This document shows positions 22,737 to 33,168 of a stretch of 64,000 nucleotides of DNA, piece by piece. A program made the translations under genes and the position numbers. The DNA is from Oryzicola mucosus (GTDB lineage: Bacteria > Pseudomonadota > Alphaproteobacteria > Rhizobiales > Rhizobiaceae): positions 124,001-188,000 of the forward strand of contig NZ_JACVVX010000002.1 in assembly GCF_014534685.1 (NCBI RefSeq), in the 5' to 3' direction. The notes beneath the pieces were generated by a model, which had not been told where the DNA came from, ran no database searches, and was given only the letters and a program-made list of their open reading frames with translations. Position 1 is the stretch's first letter. Every line of letters begins with the position of its first letter.

Positions 22737-23827
22737 TCCGCATATTCCTCCTCGGCCGTGGAATCGAACACCACGCCGCCGCCGACATTGTAGACCGCCT
22801 CGCCATTCTCGTGCAGTGTGATGGTGCGGATGGCGACGGAAAAGCGCATCGGGCCGGTCGGCGAAACCCAGCCGATGGCGCCGCAATAGGCGTCGCGCGG
22901 CACGGCTTCCAACTGGCGCAGGATTTCCATGGCGCGGATTTTCGGTGCGCCGGTGATCGAACCGCAAGGGAACAGGGCCGCGAAAATGCGCTCGATCGTC
23001 AGGTCCGGCAGCAGCTTGGCTCTGACACGGCTGACCATGGTGTGCAGGGTTGGATAGGTCTCGATGCGGAACAGTTCGGGCACGTCCAGGCTGCCGACCT
23101 CGCTGATCAGCGAGATGTCGTTGCGCAGGAGATCGACGATCATCCGATTCTCGGCCTGGTTCTTCTCATCGTTGCGCAGGAAGCGCTTCTGCCGCTCGTC
23201 TTCGGCCTTGGTGCGGCCGCGTGGCGCCGTCCCCTTCATCGGATGGGTTTCGATCCACCCTTCCGCGTCGATGTCGAAGAACAGCTCGGGAGACCGCGAC
23301 AGCACAGCGGGACCGGCAAGCGAGACCAGCGCGCCATATTTCACCGGCTGACGCTCCACCAGCGCCTCGAACGCGCTCAGCGGCGTTCCCGACCATTGCG
23401 CTCTTACCGGAAAGGTGAGGTTGCCCTGATAGCAATCGCCCTGCCGCAGATGCTGGTGCAACCGAGCGAAACGTTCGGCGTAATCGCTTTCCGACCATGC
23501 CGCGCGCGCCTCGAAGATCGGCCCGTTGGTCGCAGGCGAAGGGGTTGGCAGGGTTCGTTCGGAAGGTTGGGTGAAAACACCCATGCAGACCAAAGGGGTG
23601 CGTCGGCCCTCGGGCAGGATCGGCCGCAGCTTCGGCTCCAGCAGATAGCCGGCCTCATAGGAAAAATAGCCTGCCAGCCATTTCCCAGCGCGACGCGCCC
23701 TTTCCAGCGCGTCCATGGCCGGGAAGAAAGCATCCGCCGTCTCCGCCACGATGATCTCGGCGGGACTTTCGAACAGAAGGTCATGTCCCGCCACATCGTC
23801 GCGAAACAGCACGAAAGGCGCGCTCAT
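22685..23827 (-). CDS. pabB: Aminodeoxychorismate synthase component I
   Basis: Aminates chorismate to 4-amino-4-deoxychorismate in folate synthesis. 380 residues, a short version of the chorismate-binding family that lacks most of the N-terminal domain. Conserved blocks: RQGDCYQGNLTFPV (about 132-145), PELFFDIDAEG, THPMKGTAPRG, ENRMIVDLLRNDI (about 230-242), and FPCGSITGAPKIRAMEI (about 290-306). The stop codon lies within the downstream pabC-like gene. It starts 3 bases after pepF ends, so pepF-pabB-pabC look like one transcript. Confidence 0.92.
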   Translation of the reverse strand: MSAPFVLFRDDVAGHDLLFESPAEIIVAETADAFFPAMDALERARRAGKWLAGYFSYEAGYLLEPKLRPILPEGRRTPLVCMGVFTQPSERTLPTPSPATNGPIFEARAAWSESDYAERFARLHQHLRQGDCYQGNLTFPVRAQWSGTPLSAFEALVERQPVKYGALVSLAGPAVLSRSPELFFDIDAEGWIETHPMKGTAPRGRTKAEDERQKRFLRNDEKNQAENRMIVDLLRNDISLISEVGSLDVPELFRIETYPTLHTMVSRVRAKLLPDLTIERIFAALFPCGSITGAPKIRAMEILRQLEAVPRDAYCGAIGWVSPTGPMRFSVAIRTITLHENGEAVYNVGGGVVFDSTAEEEYAECLLKARFATGTVPASG

Positions 23828-23830
23828 CGG

Positions 23831-25663
23831 CTAGTCGAGCGTTTCCAGCTCATCGATCAGCGCGCTGATGACCGACAGGCCCTTCTGCCAGAAGGCGGGA
23901 TCGGACGCATCGAGCCCGAACGGCTTGAGCAACTCAGAGTGATGCTTGGTGCCGCCGGCGCGCAGCAGGTCGAAATACTTGTCCTGGAAGCCGCGCTCGG
24001 CATTCTGGTAAACGGCGTAGAGCGAGTTCACCAGGCAGTCGCCGAAGGCATAGGCATAGACATAGAAGGGCGAGTGGATGAAGTGCGGGATATAGGTCCA
24101 GAAGGTCTCGTAGCCCGCGCGCATGGTGATCGCAGGCCCGAGGCTTTCGCCCTGAACTTCGAGCCACAAGGCGCCGAGCCGATCGGAGGTCAATTCTCCG
24201 GCGCGACGTTCGGTATGCACCCGGCGTTCGAATTCGTAGAAGGCGATCTGGCGCACGACCGTGTTGATCATGTCCTCGACCTTCTGGGCCAGCATCGCCT
24301 TGCGCTCGCGCTTGTCGGTGGTGCGGTCGAGTAGGGAGCGGAACGTCAGCATCTCGCCGAACACCGAAGCGGTCTCGGCCAAGGTCAGCGGCGTTGATGC
24401 CATGAGCGCGCCCTGGCTGCCGGCCAGGACCTGATGGACGCCGTGGCCGAGTTCATGGGCGAGCGTCATCACGTCGCGCGGCTTGCCCATATAGTTGAGC
24501 AGGACGTAAGGGTGCGCCGAAGGAACGGTCGGATGCGCGAAAGCGCCCGGCGCCTTGCCAGGACGCACCGGAGCGTCGATCCACGAGCGGTCGAAGAAGG
24601 TGCGGGCGATCTTCGCCATGTCGGGCGAGAAATCGTTATAAGCATCGAGCACGGTGTTCTTGGCTTCTTCCCAGCCGATGATCGCCTGCGGCGTTTCCGG
24701 CAGCGGGGCGTTGCGGTCCCAGTGGTTCATCGTCTCCATGCCCAGCCACTTCGCCTTCATGGCGTAGTAGCGGTGAGACAGGCGCGGATACGCCTCGCGC
24801 ACGGCCGAAGACAGCGCGTCGACGACTTCGCGTTCGACGCGGTTGGCAAGGTGACGGGAATCGGCGATGTCGTCGAAACCGCGCCAGCGGTCGGAAATTT
24901 CCTTGTCCTTGGCCAGCGTGTTGGTGATCAGCGTAAAGGTGCGCAGGTTTTTGCCGAAGGTCTTTGCCAGGGCTTCCGCGGCCAGGCGGCGCATTTCTGG
25001 ATCGGCGGACTGCAGGCGGTTCAGCGCCGGCTCCAGCGTCAGCTCCTCGTCCTGGATGTCGAAGCGCAACGCGGTCATCTGTTCGTCGAACAGCCGGTTC
25101 CAGGCGCCGCGGCCGGTGATCGACTTCTCGTGAAACAACTGCTCGACCCGGTCTTCCAGCTGGAACGGCTTTTCCTTGCGCAGGTCCATCACCCAGGGAC
25201 GATAATGGTCGAACAGGGGATCGTTATCGAGGGCCGCTGAAATCAGCGTGTCGTCGATCTGGTTGAGCTCGAGCGCGAAGAACAAGAGATGCGCGCTGGC
25301 ATCCGTCATCTTCTCCTGGATGTCGCCATAGAGCTTGGCGCGCTGCGGATCGGCGGTGTTTCCGGCATAGACCAGCCCCGCATAGGAAACGATGCGGCCG
25401 ATCAGTTCCTCGAGCATCTCATAGGATTGGAGCGCTTCGCCGAGGCGTCCATCCTTGCCGCGTCCGGCCTCGACGAGCAGGGTTCCCTTCCAGCGGCTCT
25501 CGAAGGCGATGGCGTCCTTCTCCGCCTTCTCCATGTCGCGCTTGAGTTCCGGCCCGTCCATGGTCGGATAGAGGTCGGCGAGATTCCACTCTGGCAAGTT
25601 GCCCAGAGCCGCGCCCTCCGCCGCCGCAAGGCCCGGTGCTCGGTTGCCGGTAGTCCGATGCAT
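23831..25663 (-). CDS. pepF: Oligoendopeptidase F, M3 family
   Basis: Cytoplasmic zinc peptidase that cuts short oligopeptides. 610 residues, typical for the M3B group. The zinc site HEXXH is in LAHELGHGVHQV (about 399-410), with the distal Glu in TLAETASVFGEM (about 427-438). No signal peptide. The ATG at 25663 is preceded by GAGGG. Head of a three-gene unit with pabB and pabC; divergent from the sigma-54 regulator. Confidence 0.94.
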   Translation of the reverse strand: MHRTTGNRAPGLAAAEGAALGNLPEWNLADLYPTMDGPELKRDMEKAEKDAIAFESRWKGTLLVEAGRGKDGRLGEALQSYEMLEELIGRIVSYAGLVYAGNTADPQRAKLYGDIQEKMTDASAHLLFFALELNQIDDTLISAALDNDPLFDHYRPWVMDLRKEKPFQLEDRVEQLFHEKSITGRGAWNRLFDEQMTALRFDIQDEELTLEPALNRLQSADPEMRRLAAEALAKTFGKNLRTFTLITNTLAKDKEISDRWRGFDDIADSRHLANRVEREVVDALSSAVREAYPRLSHRYYAMKAKWLGMETMNHWDRNAPLPETPQAIIGWEEAKNTVLDAYNDFSPDMAKIARTFFDRSWIDAPVRPGKAPGAFAHPTVPSAHPYVLLNYMGKPRDVMTLAHELGHGVHQVLAGSQGALMASTPLTLAETASVFGEMLTFRSLLDRTTDKRERKAMLAQKVEDMINTVVRQIAFYEFERRVHTERRAGELTSDRLGALWLEVQGESLGPAITMRAGYETFWTYIPHFIHSPFYVYAYAFGDCLVNSLYAVYQNAERGFQDKYFDLLRAGGTKHHSELLKPFGLDASDPAFWQKGLSVISALIDELETLD

Positions 25664-25803
25664 GCAAGTCCCTCTTTGCCGCGCCGCGTCGACGCAATCA
25701 TAATTCTAGTATTTCGTTCACCGGGTTTCTTGAAAGCTTGTTTATAACCCTGTGCCAAGATGATCCACTAAAGTCTCACCTATCGGACGCGCATCATTCA
25801 TTC

Positions 25804-27282
<1,479 letters not shown>

Positions 27283-27473
27283 GGCAGACCGAAAAAAGTT
27301 CGCCCTGCCGCGGCGCTGATGTCCAAGCCCATTTGCCTAAATAAACCATTGGTTTACCATGAGGCGGTGGGCGGCGTTTTTGTCTGTATATCGCCACGCT
27401 CTCACCGCATTTCCTCTTCAATAAGCAGTGATTAACCATTAGGATCGATAGTCGGACACGAATCCAACGCTGT

Positions 27474-27490
27474 CCGGATTTCAAATCCGG
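27474..27490. repeat. Perfect 8-bp inverted repeat upstream of the DUF882 gene
   Basis: CCGGATTT, one central C, then AAATCCGG, within the 241-base gap before the DUF882 gene and about 33 bases from its start. It may be an operator or a leader hairpin. The rest of the gap is AT-rich for this genome and shows nothing else I recognise. Confidence 0.5.
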
Positions 27491-27523
27491 GGACAACTGG
27501 CAGCCTAAACAGGGCCTTTTGAT

Positions 27524-29431
27524 TTGAATAGAATCGAAGACGACAAGCGCAGGCCGCATGCAAATCCAAGCCGTTGGGCCAAGTGGCTCACGGGCGTCAT
27601 GCTCGCCTGCGGTTTCATCGCAGCTTCTCCCACTGGTGCAGCCGCGGAAACGCGCACGCTGAAGGTGCACTTCATTCACACCGGCGAGAAGGCGGAGATC
27701 ACCTTCAAGCGCAACGGTCGTTACGATGCCGATGGCTTGAAGAAGCTCAACCAGTTCCTGCGGGACTGGCGCCGTAACGAGCCGACCAAGATGGACCCGC
27801 GCCTGTTCGATCTGGTGTGGGAAAACTATCGCGCTTCCGGCGCTTCCGGCTATATCAACGTCGTTTCCGCCTATCGCTCGCCGGCCACCAATTCGATGCT
27901 GCGCAGCCGCAGCAAGGGCGTGGCCGAGAAAAGCCAGCACATGCTCGGCAAGGCGATGGACTTCTATATTCCCGGCGTGAAGCTGAAGACGCTGCGCGAC
28001 AACGCCCTGAAACTTCAGGGCGGCGGCGTCGGCTATTATCCGAGCTCTGGCTCGCCCTTCATCCATATGGATGTCGGAAATGTCCGCCACTGGCCGGGCA
28101 TCAGCCGCAGCGAACTGGCTTCCATCTTCCCGAATGGCAAGACGCTTCACGTGCCCAGCGACGGCAAGCCATTGCCTGGCTATGAGCAGGCGCTTGCATC
28201 CTACAAATCCCGCAAGGCCAGCGGCTCGCTGAGCGTTGCTTCGGCCAGTGCGCCGAAACGCTCGGGTGGTCTGTTGGCGGCGCTGTTTGGCGGCGGTGCC
28301 GACGAGGACGAGGATACCGGCGAATCCCAGGTCGCCGTGGCGGCTCCGCGCCCCAAGGCGCCGACCAGACCGGCTGCGGCGCCGGTGCGTGCGCCTGTCG
28401 CCGTTGCTTCTGCGCCCGCTCCGGCCCCGAAGGCGTCGCTGCCGGGCATCCAGGTCATTGCGCCCGAATACGCACGGCGTGCCGAGCTTCCGCAGATTGC
28501 GGAGCAGGCTCCGGTCGAGACGCCTGAGACCATTATCGCGGCACTTCCCGTACGCAGTGTGCCGATCCCTGCCTTCGCGCCCCGTCCGCAGGCGGATGTC
28601 GCGCCGGCCCAGCAGCAGATCGCCGCCGTCATCGCGGAGGCGCCGACGCCCGCCGTCGTGCCTGCCGCGCCGCAGAACATCCCGTTCGGCGCAGCTTCTG
28701 GCGATCCGGCGCCGGAACTCGCTCCGACAACAGCCGAAACCACCATCGCCGAAGCCAATGTTCCGCTTCCGACATGGCGTCCCGCCTATACGCCGGCAGC
28801 TCCGGCGACCGTCGCCGAAGCTGCGGCGCAGCCCGAGACTTTGATGGCCCTGGCTTCGCCCGAGGCTCCGAAAGCACCTGTGGCGGCACCGGTCCCGGCA
28901 GCGCGTCCGCAGGACATGGCGGTTCAGGCCGCGATGGCCGCAAAGCAGGCGCCTGCGCCGACACCTGCTCCGCAGGCAGCGCCGCGTGGCGAAGAACTGA
29001 CTGTAGCCGCCCTGGTAGCGCAGCAACCGCCGGTGGCCGTCTCCGCGCCGAAGGTGGCCGCGACCGCCGCGCCTAAGCCGGCTGTCGTTGCCCGTGCCGA
29101 AAGTGTCGATCCCGTTGCATCGGCCGCTGCAGGCGCCAAGACCACACGCAAGGCGGCACGTCCCGCCGCGCAGGATACGAAGCCGGATCGCAAGCCGGTC
29201 GTCGTCGCAGCCGAGCCGAAAGGCGCGCGCTGGGCTCTGAGCAGCAACCAGGCCGTGACGACAGTGACCGATGCGACCACTGCGCCGCGCTTCGCCTACA
29301 ACATCGTTCGTACCGCGCCGCAGGAAGTCTACACCTCCGGTTTCCAGACCAGCGAGCAGCAGGCCGAAGCCAACCGCTTCTCTGGCAGCGCCGTGAAGTT
29401 CCTCTCGGTGGCGCGCTTCAAGGCCGACTGA
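27524..29431 (+). CDS. DUF882 (YcbK/M15-like) exported cell-wall protein with long Pro/Ala tail
   Basis: 635 residues. The only workable start is TTG at 27524 without a clear ribosome site, so the start is uncertain. A signal peptide ends PTGAAAE (about 38-44). The M15-like DUF882 domain covers about 48-215 and shows the His/Asp zinc pattern (SQHMLGKAMDFYIPG and FIHMDVGNVRHWPG), as in peptidoglycan peptidases. The remaining 400 residues are low-complexity, rich in Ala, Pro, Val and Glu, and end with a short conserved-looking block (SGFQTSEQQAEANRFSGSAV). The domain suggests a peptidoglycan-linked role; the tail's job is unknown. A strong terminator follows. Confidence 0.83.
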   Translation: MNRIEDDKRRPHANPSRWAKWLTGVMLACGFIAASPTGAAAETRTLKVHFIHTGEKAEITFKRNGRYDADGLKKLNQFLRDWRRNEPTKMDPRLFDLVWENYRASGASGYINVVSAYRSPATNSMLRSRSKGVAEKSQHMLGKAMDFYIPGVKLKTLRDNALKLQGGGVGYYPSSGSPFIHMDVGNVRHWPGISRSELASIFPNGKTLHVPSDGKPLPGYEQALASYKSRKASGSLSVASASAPKRSGGLLAALFGGGADEDEDTGESQVAVAAPRPKAPTRPAAAPVRAPVAVASAPAPAPKASLPGIQVIAPEYARRAELPQIAEQAPVETPETIIAALPVRSVPIPAFAPRPQADVAPAQQQIAAVIAEAPTPAVVPAAPQNIPFGAASGDPAPELAPTTAETTIAEANVPLPTWRPAYTPAAPATVAEAAAQPETLMALASPEAPKAPVAAPVPAARPQDMAVQAAMAAKQAPAPTPAPQAAPRGEELTVAALVAQQPPVAVSAPKVAATAAPKPAVVARAESVDPVASAAAGAKTTRKAARPAAQDTKPDRKPVVVAAEPKGARWALSSNQAVTTVTDATTAPRFAYNIVRTAPQEVYTSGFQTSEQQAEANRFSGSAVKFLSVARFKAD

Positions 29432-29453
29432 GCGCGGTCTTAGAATTGAATAC

Positions 29454-29490
29454 AAAAACCGGCGGGAATTGATTTTCCCGCCGGTTTTTT
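29454..29490 (+). terminator. Rho-independent terminator after the DUF882 gene
   Basis: A 15-bp perfect stem: AAAAACCGGCGGGAA (29454-29468), loop TTGATT, then its complement (29475-29489), ending in six T. It begins 22 bases after the stop codon. Confidence 0.9.
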
Positions 29491-29518
29491 GTTGTCGAGT
29501 TTTACCGCCAGGGCTGCT

Positions 29519-29620
29519 TAGAGCGCCGTGCGCCCATTCGGACGCACAAAGGACGCTCTAGGTTTTTGACTACGCATCGTGCTTCCGAAATCGATTCCGA
29601 TTTTCGGGCAGATGCTCTAG
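29519..29620. repeat. Rhizobial mosaic intergenic repeat (REP/RIME-like)
   Basis: Two palindromic modules in tandem. The first has outer arms GAGCG/CGCTC and inner arms TGCG/CGCA (29521-29559). The second is built around CCGAAATCG...CGATTTTCGG and ends GATGCTCTAG (about 29575-29620). Elements of this shape are scattered between genes in Mesorhizobium-type genomes; I recognise the style but cannot count copies. It lies between the DUF882 terminator and the end of eda. Confidence 0.6.
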
Positions 29621-29623
29621 CAG

Positions 29624-30265
29624 TCAGGCCTTGCGCAAGCCGCTGGCTTCGCGCGCCAGGGCTTCGATGGCGTCCCAGTTTCCGGCCTTGACCAGGTCGT
29701 CGGGTGCGACCCACGATCCGCCGACGCAGATCACATTGGGAAGGCTGAGGTAGTCTTTGGCGTTCTTGGCGCTTACGCCGCCGGTTGGGCAGAATTTGAC
29801 GTCCTGGATCGGCGAGGACAGCGCCTTGAGGAAAGCCACGCCGCCGGCTTGTTCAGCGGGGAAAAATTTCAGGAAATCCAGACCGGCGTCACGTGCGGCC
29901 ATGATCTCGCCGGGCGTGATCGCGCCGGGCAGCAGCGGCACTTCGCTTGCGGCTGCCGCGCTCAAGAGGTTCTGGGTAACTCCGGGGCTGACGATGAATT
30001 TCGATCCGGCAGCCACGGCCTCCTCGAAATGGCGCGGGTCGAGAATGGTGCCTGCGCCGACGATAGCCTCTTCCACCTCTCCGGCAGCACGGCGAATCGC
30101 TTCCAGCGCCTCTGGCGTCCGCAGCGTGATCTCGATGGCTCTCAGCCCGCCCTTGGCCAGTGCGCGCGCCAGCGGCACGGCGTCTGCGGCGCGGTCGATC
30201 TTCAGCACCGGGATGACGGGCTGGCCGTCGAGAAGGGAAAGCAGTCGTTCGGTCTTGCTGGTCAT
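29624..30265 (-). CDS. eda: 2-keto-3-deoxy-6-phosphogluconate (KDPG) aldolase
   Basis: Splits KDPG into pyruvate and glyceraldehyde-3-phosphate in the Entner-Doudoroff pathway. 213 residues, family length. The active-site Glu is in IEITLRTPEA (about 44-53) and the Schiff-base Lys is in LDFLKFFPAEQAGG (about 128-141). The segments VGAGTILDPRHF and CPTGGVSAKNAKDYL are also diagnostic. edd and zwf are not in the window. A repeat element lies just past its stop codon. Confidence 0.95.
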   Translation of the reverse strand: MTSKTERLLSLLDGQPVIPVLKIDRAADAVPLARALAKGGLRAIEITLRTPEALEAIRRAAGEVEEAIVGAGTILDPRHFEEAVAAGSKFIVSPGVTQNLLSAAAASEVPLLPGAITPGEIMAARDAGLDFLKFFPAEQAGGVAFLKALSSPIQDVKFCPTGGVSAKNAKDYLSLPNVICVGGSWVAPDDLVKAGNWDAIEALAREASGLRKA

Positions 30266-30346
30266 GGCGTTTCCGGGTCGTCTTGTGTCAACACTATCTA
30301 ACCGATTTAACAGAGGCTCCGCTCCAAGTCCACGCTGCGGGGCCTG

Positions 30347-31051
30347 TCATGCGCGGGCTTTGAAGACGCCGCGCAGCCAGGAGAACAGGGCCTGTGCTCC
30401 GTGCTTTGTGGTGACCTGTCGGGTCGGGATGGGCAGCCCTTCGATAGCCGGGGAGGCCGGCATTTTGAGCGCGCTGTAGCTCTTATAGGCGGCGGCCATC
30501 TTGGTGTGATAGCCGTTCGCTTTGTAGCCCGGCCCGTTGTAGCTGCGCGCAAAGGCCTCCCAATCATGTCTGCGCAGTGCTGCGTCCAGCCCGTTTTTCT
30601 TGATGAAGCGGATCATCAGCCGCGCTTGTCCTGCTGCGCCGCTGCGTGCTTCCGCCATAAAGGCGTCGATGCTGTCGTAGCCAAGCCACGACCAATGCGC
30701 ACCCATGACCTGCCCAATCCCCCATGAGGTGGATTCATATGCCGCCTTGCGGTCGATGGCTGCGGCGGCGCGCAGCAGGCGCCAGCGCGCCGCTTGCGTG
30801 CGCGGATTTGCGACGCCGCCGGCCCTGGGGGAAGACAGCCCCGCCTTGCGCGCTTTTTCACGGTTGGCGTCAGAAAGCCGCCTGTCGAAATAATGGCCTT
30901 CGAAGCGGATCAAGGGTTCGTTGCGGCCCTCGACGATGGCGAACAGCCTGCCTGCGCTTTCCACCGCGATGACGGCCAGCAGCGCTGCCGCCTCCAGCCC
31001 GTTGTCCTTGGCGATCTGGCTCAATTCCTGGATCAGTTCCTGCGTAAACAT
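30347..31051 (-). CDS. N-acetylmuramidase domain protein (putative peptidoglycan hydrolase)
   Basis: 234 residues from the ATG at 31051, preceded by GGGAG. Most of the protein matches the N-acetylmuramidase family known from phage endolysins: the likely catalytic Glu in AVIAVESAGRLF (about 24-35), RFEGHYFDRRL, STSWGIGQVMGAHW and FARSYNGPGY. No signal peptide or holin is visible, and no phage genes are near, so it may be a domesticated lysin or be exported by another route. The ORF is open upstream but the extension overlaps the trhO promoter region. Confidence 0.82.
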   Translation of the reverse strand: MFTQELIQELSQIAKDNGLEAAALLAVIAVESAGRLFAIVEGRNEPLIRFEGHYFDRRLSDANREKARKAGLSSPRAGGVANPRTQAARWRLLRAAAAIDRKAAYESTSWGIGQVMGAHWSWLGYDSIDAFMAEARSGAAGQARLMIRFIKKNGLDAALRRHDWEAFARSYNGPGYKANGYHTKMAAAYKSYSALKMPASPAIEGLPIPTRQVTTKHGAQALFSWLRGVFKARA

Positions 31052-31224
31052 GCGTGTTGCTCCCGTTGCGTGAACAGGATTTTCGCACCGAACCGGACAG
31101 TGTTGATGAAACTCTTTCGCAAAGGCCCTGCAAGTCTGACCGGGCATAGGGCCAAGTCGTTGGAATTGCTCACCCAATCAGCCTCTCTTGAAACTATCAT
31201 CGCGAGGGGATAGGGCGTTGGCGC

Positions 31225-32148
31225 ATGAACCCGCCAACTCCGTCATTCCGCGTTGCCGCGCTTTACAAGTTCTGCCGTCTCGACCGCTTCGAGGCGCTGA
31301 AGACACCGCTTGCCGAATTGTGCTGTTCGCGCGGCATTAAGGGTACGCTGCTTCTGGCGCGCGAGGGCATCAATGGCACGGTTGCGGGCAGCGAGGCGGC
31401 CATCGCCGAATTGATCGATTTCCTCCAAGCCCAGCCAGAATTCTCGGGTCTGGAACTGAAGTTCAGTTCCGCCGAGGAGATGCCGTTTCACCGGATGAAG
31501 GTGAGGCTCAAGCGCGAGATCGTCACCATGGGGGTCGAGGGTCTCGATCCTCTCGAAGGCAAGGGCGCCTATGTCGACCCCGGCGACTGGAACGCTTTGA
31601 TAGCCGACCCCGAAACCGTCGTCATCGACACCCGCAACGACTATGAGGTGTCCATCGGCACCTTCCGCAACGCGCTCGATCCGCAGACGAAGAGCTTTCG
31701 GGATTTCCCCGCCTGGGTCGAACAGCACCGCGAGGAGCTCGAAGGCCGCAAGGTGGCGATGTTCTGCACCGGCGGCATCCGCTGCGAAAAGGCAACGGCC
31801 TATGTGCGGTCGCTCGGCATTGACGAGGTTTTCCACCTCAAGGGCGGCATCCTGAAATATCTTGAGGAGGTGCCTGCGGAGGAAAGCCTGTGGCAGGGCG
31901 AATGCTTCGTCTTCGATGAGCGCGTTTCGGTCGCCCACGGTCTGGTCGAGGGCGAGGCGGAACTGTGCCGCGCCTGCCGGCATCCGCTGGTCCCGGCGGA
32001 AAAGCTGTCGCCGAAATTCGAGCCCGGCATATCGTGCCCGCATTGCTTCGATGCCCGAACCGACGAGGATCGCGCCCGTTATGCCGAACGCCAGCGCCAG
32101 GTCGAACTCGCCGAAGCGCGCGGCGCCAAGCCTCACATCGGCACCTGA
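31225..32148 (+). CDS. trhO: tRNA uridine(34) hydroxylase, rhodanese-domain TrhO
   Basis: O2-dependent hydroxylation of U34 in some tRNAs, making 5-hydroxyuridine. 307 residues. N-terminal ferredoxin-like half (about 8-115: [27 protein letters not shown]) and a rhodanese domain (about 125-225) with catalytic Cys in [13 protein letters not shown] Cys-rich C terminus (LCRACRHP and ISCPHCFD) looks like a small zinc site. The next gene follows after 82 bases. Confidence 0.92.
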   Translation: MNPPTPSFRVAALYKFCRLDRFEALKTPLAELCCSRGIKGTLLLAREGINGTVAGSEAAIAELIDFLQAQPEFSGLELKFSSAEEMPFHRMKVRLKREIVTMGVEGLDPLEGKGAYVDPGDWNALIADPETVVIDTRNDYEVSIGTFRNALDPQTKSFRDFPAWVEQHREELEGRKVAMFCTGGIRCEKATAYVRSLGIDEVFHLKGGILKYLEEVPAEESLWQGECFVFDERVSVAHGLVEGEAELCRACRHPLVPAEKLSPKFEPGISCPHCFDARTDEDRARYAERQRQVELAEARGAKPHIGT

Positions 32149-32230
32149 ACTCATCTGCCCGACATCATTGTATTGTCGCCTTCAGCGCCCTACCTCACCC
32201 AGACACCAACTTTCTAGGCTGGAGACGCTG

Positions 32231-32968
32231 ATGTTCGACCCCAAGAAACTGCTTGACGATCTGCTTGGCGCAAAGGTTCCCGGAACCCAGGCTACGGTGC
32301 GCGACAAGGCAAGCGGCGCGGTGCAGATGGCCAAGGACAATCCTATGGCGGCAGGCGCTCTCGCAGCCGTCCTTCTGGGCACCGGTACCGGCCGGAAGAT
32401 GACCGGAACCGCCGTCAAGATGGGCGGTCTCGCGGCGATTGCCGGTCTCGCCTACAAGGCCTATCAGAATTACCAGGCGGGCAAGTCTCCGCAGGACGCC
32501 AATGCGCCCGAGCAGGTCGCCAAAGAGCCCGAACTGCTGCCGCCGCCTTCCGATAACGGTTTCCATCCGCAGCAGGCGCCACAGGGCGAGGCCGAGTTCT
32601 CGCTGACCATCGTGCGGGCGATGATCGCCGCGGCCAAGGCCGATGGGCATATCGACGACGAGGAACGCAAGAAGATCGCCGAACGCCTCGGCTTGCTGGG
32701 CATGGGCGCTGAGGCCGAACAGTTCCTGATCAAGGAGCTCGAGGCGCCGGTTGATGTCGACGCGCTGGTGGCTGCTGCCAGGACCGAGGAGCAGAAGATC
32801 GAGCTCTACACCGCTTCGCGGCTGGCGATCGACAGCGACACCCGCGCCGAGCGCGGATATCTCGATTTGCTTGCGGGCCGCCTGCAACTGCCCGATGCGC
32901 TGGTCGATCACGTCGACGCCACCGTATCGACGGCAAAGGCCGCGGTTCCTGCCAATTCGCCTTGGTGA
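32231..32968 (+). CDS. TerB-like/DUF533 membrane protein
   Basis: 245 residues from the ATG at 32231 (GGAG 6 bases upstream). The N terminus contains a Gly/Ala-rich hydrophobic stretch (about 38-78: AAGALAAVLLGTG, GGLAAIAGLAYKAY), then a Pro-rich linker, then a TerB-type all-helical domain (about 120-240) with the acidic motif KADGHIDDEERKKI. Homologues such as YebE are inner-membrane proteins of unknown function, named after tellurite resistance without proof of that role. A terminator follows about 100 bases on. Confidence 0.85.
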   Translation: MFDPKKLLDDLLGAKVPGTQATVRDKASGAVQMAKDNPMAAGALAAVLLGTGTGRKMTGTAVKMGGLAAIAGLAYKAYQNYQAGKSPQDANAPEQVAKEPELLPPPSDNGFHPQQAPQGEAEFSLTIVRAMIAAAKADGHIDDEERKKIAERLGLLGMGAEAEQFLIKELEAPVDVDALVAAARTEEQKIELYTASRLAIDSDTRAERGYLDLLAGRLQLPDALVDHVDATVSTAKAAVPANSPW

Positions 32969-33068
32969 CCCCAGAAAACCGCTCCGGTCGCGTGTTAGGA
33001 TTTCGTTAACCTAACGGGCGCATCATTTTCTCAATCGGATCGGCTCCCCTCCCAAGCAGGTTCGACAT

Positions 33069-33096
33069 TGGGCGGTCGCAAATGACCGCCCATTTT
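33069..33096 (+). terminator. Terminator after the TerB-like gene
   Basis: TGGGCGGTC (33069-33077), loop GCAAAT, GACCGCCCA (33084-33092), then TTTT. It ends the trhO-terB unit. A second small hairpin, CCACCC/GGGTGG (33124-33140), lies between it and the ribosome site of the next gene. Confidence 0.85.
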
Positions 33097-33168
33097 GTGT
33101 GATCGGCTGGTCAAAGCCTGCCGCCACCCTGTAAGGGTGGCTGAGCCTGAATCGCGGGAGATTGCATC

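Noticed and set aside
27474-27490. Possible tRNA T-arm (CCGGA stem, seven-base loop)
   Set aside because: The loop reads TTTCAAA and not TTC-R-A-N-Y, and no acceptor, D or anticodon stems surround it.
32231-32968. Tellurite resistance determinant
   Set aside because: Only a TerB-like domain is present; terC, terD and other ter genes are absent, and the family name does not establish resistance.
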